This document shows positions 5,248-5,829 of a stretch of 5,829 nt of DNA, piece after piece. The notes below the pieces were generated by a model. The model saw only the letters and a list, made by a program, of their open reading frames with translations. It searched no databases and was not told where the DNA came from. The DNA is from Bacteriovorax sp. UBA1852 (GTDB lineage: Bacteria; Bdellovibrionota; Bacteriovoracia; Bacteriovoracales; Bacteriovoracaceae). Where the stretch lies: assembly GCA_002338505.1 (NCBI GenBank), contig DDIK01000171.1:1599-7427 (forward strand). The letters are read 5' to 3'. The first letter of the stretch is position 1; each line of letters starts with the position of its first letter. The translations under genes were made by a program, and so were the position numbers.

Positions 5248-5295
5248 TAAAAGTCCCGTATTGTTATATAATATTTATACAATACGGGACTTTTA
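5248..5295. terminator. bidirectional terminator after gp32: perfect 17-bp inverted repeat
   Basis: TAAAAGTCCCGTATTGT (5248-5264) and ACAATACGGGACTTTTA (5279-5295) are perfect inverted copies around a 14-base AT-only loop. Each strand ends in a CGGGAC then TTTT, and the A-run/T-run pair makes the structure symmetrical, so it can act as a terminator in both directions. On the minus strand it lies 32 bases after the gp32 stop, which is the natural place for the end of the gp32 message. On the plus strand no gene reads into it directly. The loop contains a late promoter for the next gene. Confidence 0.7.
5272..5279 (-). promoter_or_regulatory. late promoter for the metalloprotease gene, in the loop of the gp32 terminator
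   Basis: The minus strand reads TATAAATA exactly, within the terminator loop and overlapping its arm by one base. A transcript starting about 6 bases downstream (near 5266) would contain only one arm of the repeat, so it would not fold into the terminator. The leader to the ATG at 5221 would be about 44 bases, or about 20 bases to the TTG at 5245. Confidence 0.62.
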
Positions 5296-5327
5296 GTTGT
5301 TTAACCGAACCTTTTATTTAGCAAAGT

Positions 5328-5829
5328 TTATTCTTCAGCAAGTTTTTGAAAGTAAGAAAGAGCATCATCTTCATCTTTATTTGAAGATGAAAGATTATTC
5401 AGTTGCTCACTCAGTTCGGGAGGAAGTTCGGATTTGGGAGATTGGTTCTTTTCAAATCCTGAAGAGAAGGATCTACGACCTTCACTTTCGTCGTCAAGTT
5501 CTTCGTCGTAGCTAGCAGGTGCTTGCTTCTGACCCAGAACCATTTTCAAACGCTTATCCAATTGCTCATAAGTTTTGAATTTATCTTCTGCAGTAATATC
5601 TGTAAGAGAATATTGCTGCTTCCAGATAGATTCAAGAGCATCATCATCGTCAAGCAGAGCACTGGGTGCTGCGAACTCAGATGAATCATAGTTCCAATAA
5701 CCTGCAACTTTCTTCAATTTCAGTTTGAAGTTTGCACCCTGCCAAAAATCAAAGGGATTGATTGCCTCTTCATCTTCATATTCGGGTTGCATGGCTTCCA
5801 TGACCTTATCAAAGATCTTCTTACCAAAC
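5328..5829 (-). CDS. 32: gp32 ssDNA-binding protein, C-terminal part
   Basis: The frame is open from the right edge to the TAA at 5330-5328 and gives 166 visible residues, roughly the C-terminal half. The first ones, FGKKIFDKV, match T4 gp32 FGKKIWDKI, so translation starts outside the window and the ATG at 5801 is internal. FWQGANFKLKLKKVAGYWNY then DSSEF equals T4 [20 protein letters not shown] then DESKF, the end of the OB-fold core. SLTDITAEDKFKTYEQLDKR equals T4 DLSEMTSKDKFKSFEELNTK. The tail is acidic and Ser-rich (EELDDESEG, SSSNKDEDDALSYF), as in the T4 C-terminal domain that binds replication partners. gp32 coats single-stranded DNA during replication, recombination and repair. The N-terminal zinc region cannot be seen. 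The strong repeat at 5248-5295 probably ends its message. Confidence 0.92.
   Translation of the reverse strand, partial: FGKKIFDKVMEAMQPEYEDEEAINPFDFWQGANFKLKLKKVAGYWNYDSSEFAAPSALLDDDDALESIWKQQYSLTDITAEDKFKTYEQLDKRLKMVLGQKQAPASYDEELDDESEGRRSFSSGFEKNQSPKSELPPELSEQLNNLSSSNKDEDDALSYFQKLAEE

Noticed and set aside
5297..5515. Plus-strand frame of 72 codons
   Set aside because: It is antisense to the gp32 acidic tail and begins next to the terminator; it shows no recognisable domain.

Overview
The window is a piece of a T4-like myovirus genome. The best guess is a marine one, of the kind that infects cyanobacteria, with a Pelagibacter-type phage as the alternative. The evidence is an AT-rich sequence packed with recognisable T4 homologues: baseplate and tail-tube-cap proteins gp26, gp54, gp48 and gp53, head-completion protein gp4, and the C-terminal half of ssDNA-binding protein gp32. 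Exact copies of the T4 late promoter octamer TATAAATA lie upstream of gene blocks. No integrase, IS, tRNA, rRNA or CRISPR is visible. The host assignment is inference, because no host-diagnostic gene lies in the window.

Layout. From 1 to 2502 all genes are on the minus strand, read right to left: gp54 (tube initiator/cap), gp26 (hub assembly, about 240 aa), a 61-aa tail-assembly-chaperone-like frame, and the start of a basic protein that leaves the left edge and by position is a tape-measure/hub candidate. From 2527 to 4847 the genes are on the plus strand: gp4 (nuclease-like head completion), gp48 (tube cap) and gp53 (baseplate wedge). From 4841 to the right edge the minus strand resumes with a small HExxH metalloprotease-like protein and, upstream of it, gp32. 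Two genes converge and overlap by 7 bases at about 4841-4847; two diverge with only 24 bases between them at 2503-2526.

How it works together. gp54, gp48, gp26 and gp53 belong to one job: building the baseplate and starting the tail tube. gp4 finishes the filled head. The transcription signals fit this. gp4 carries an exact late promoter at each end, pointing in opposite directions, one towards gp54-gp26 and one towards gp48-gp53. The gp32 unit ends in a perfect 17-bp inverted repeat, and the loop of that repeat contains another late promoter for the metalloprotease gene. The metalloprotease message appears to end at a hairpin plus T6 buried inside the gp53 coding sequence.

The most interesting signal is at the end of gp26. 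A correctly phased slippery heptamer T TTT TTC sits two codons before the gp26 stop, an AAGGA Shine-Dalgarno-like element lies 8 bases upstream of it, and the 61-aa frame lies exactly in the -1 frame. This is the arrangement of the lambda G/GT tail chaperones, and it predicts a gp26 fusion of about 302 aa placed just before the putative tape-measure gene.
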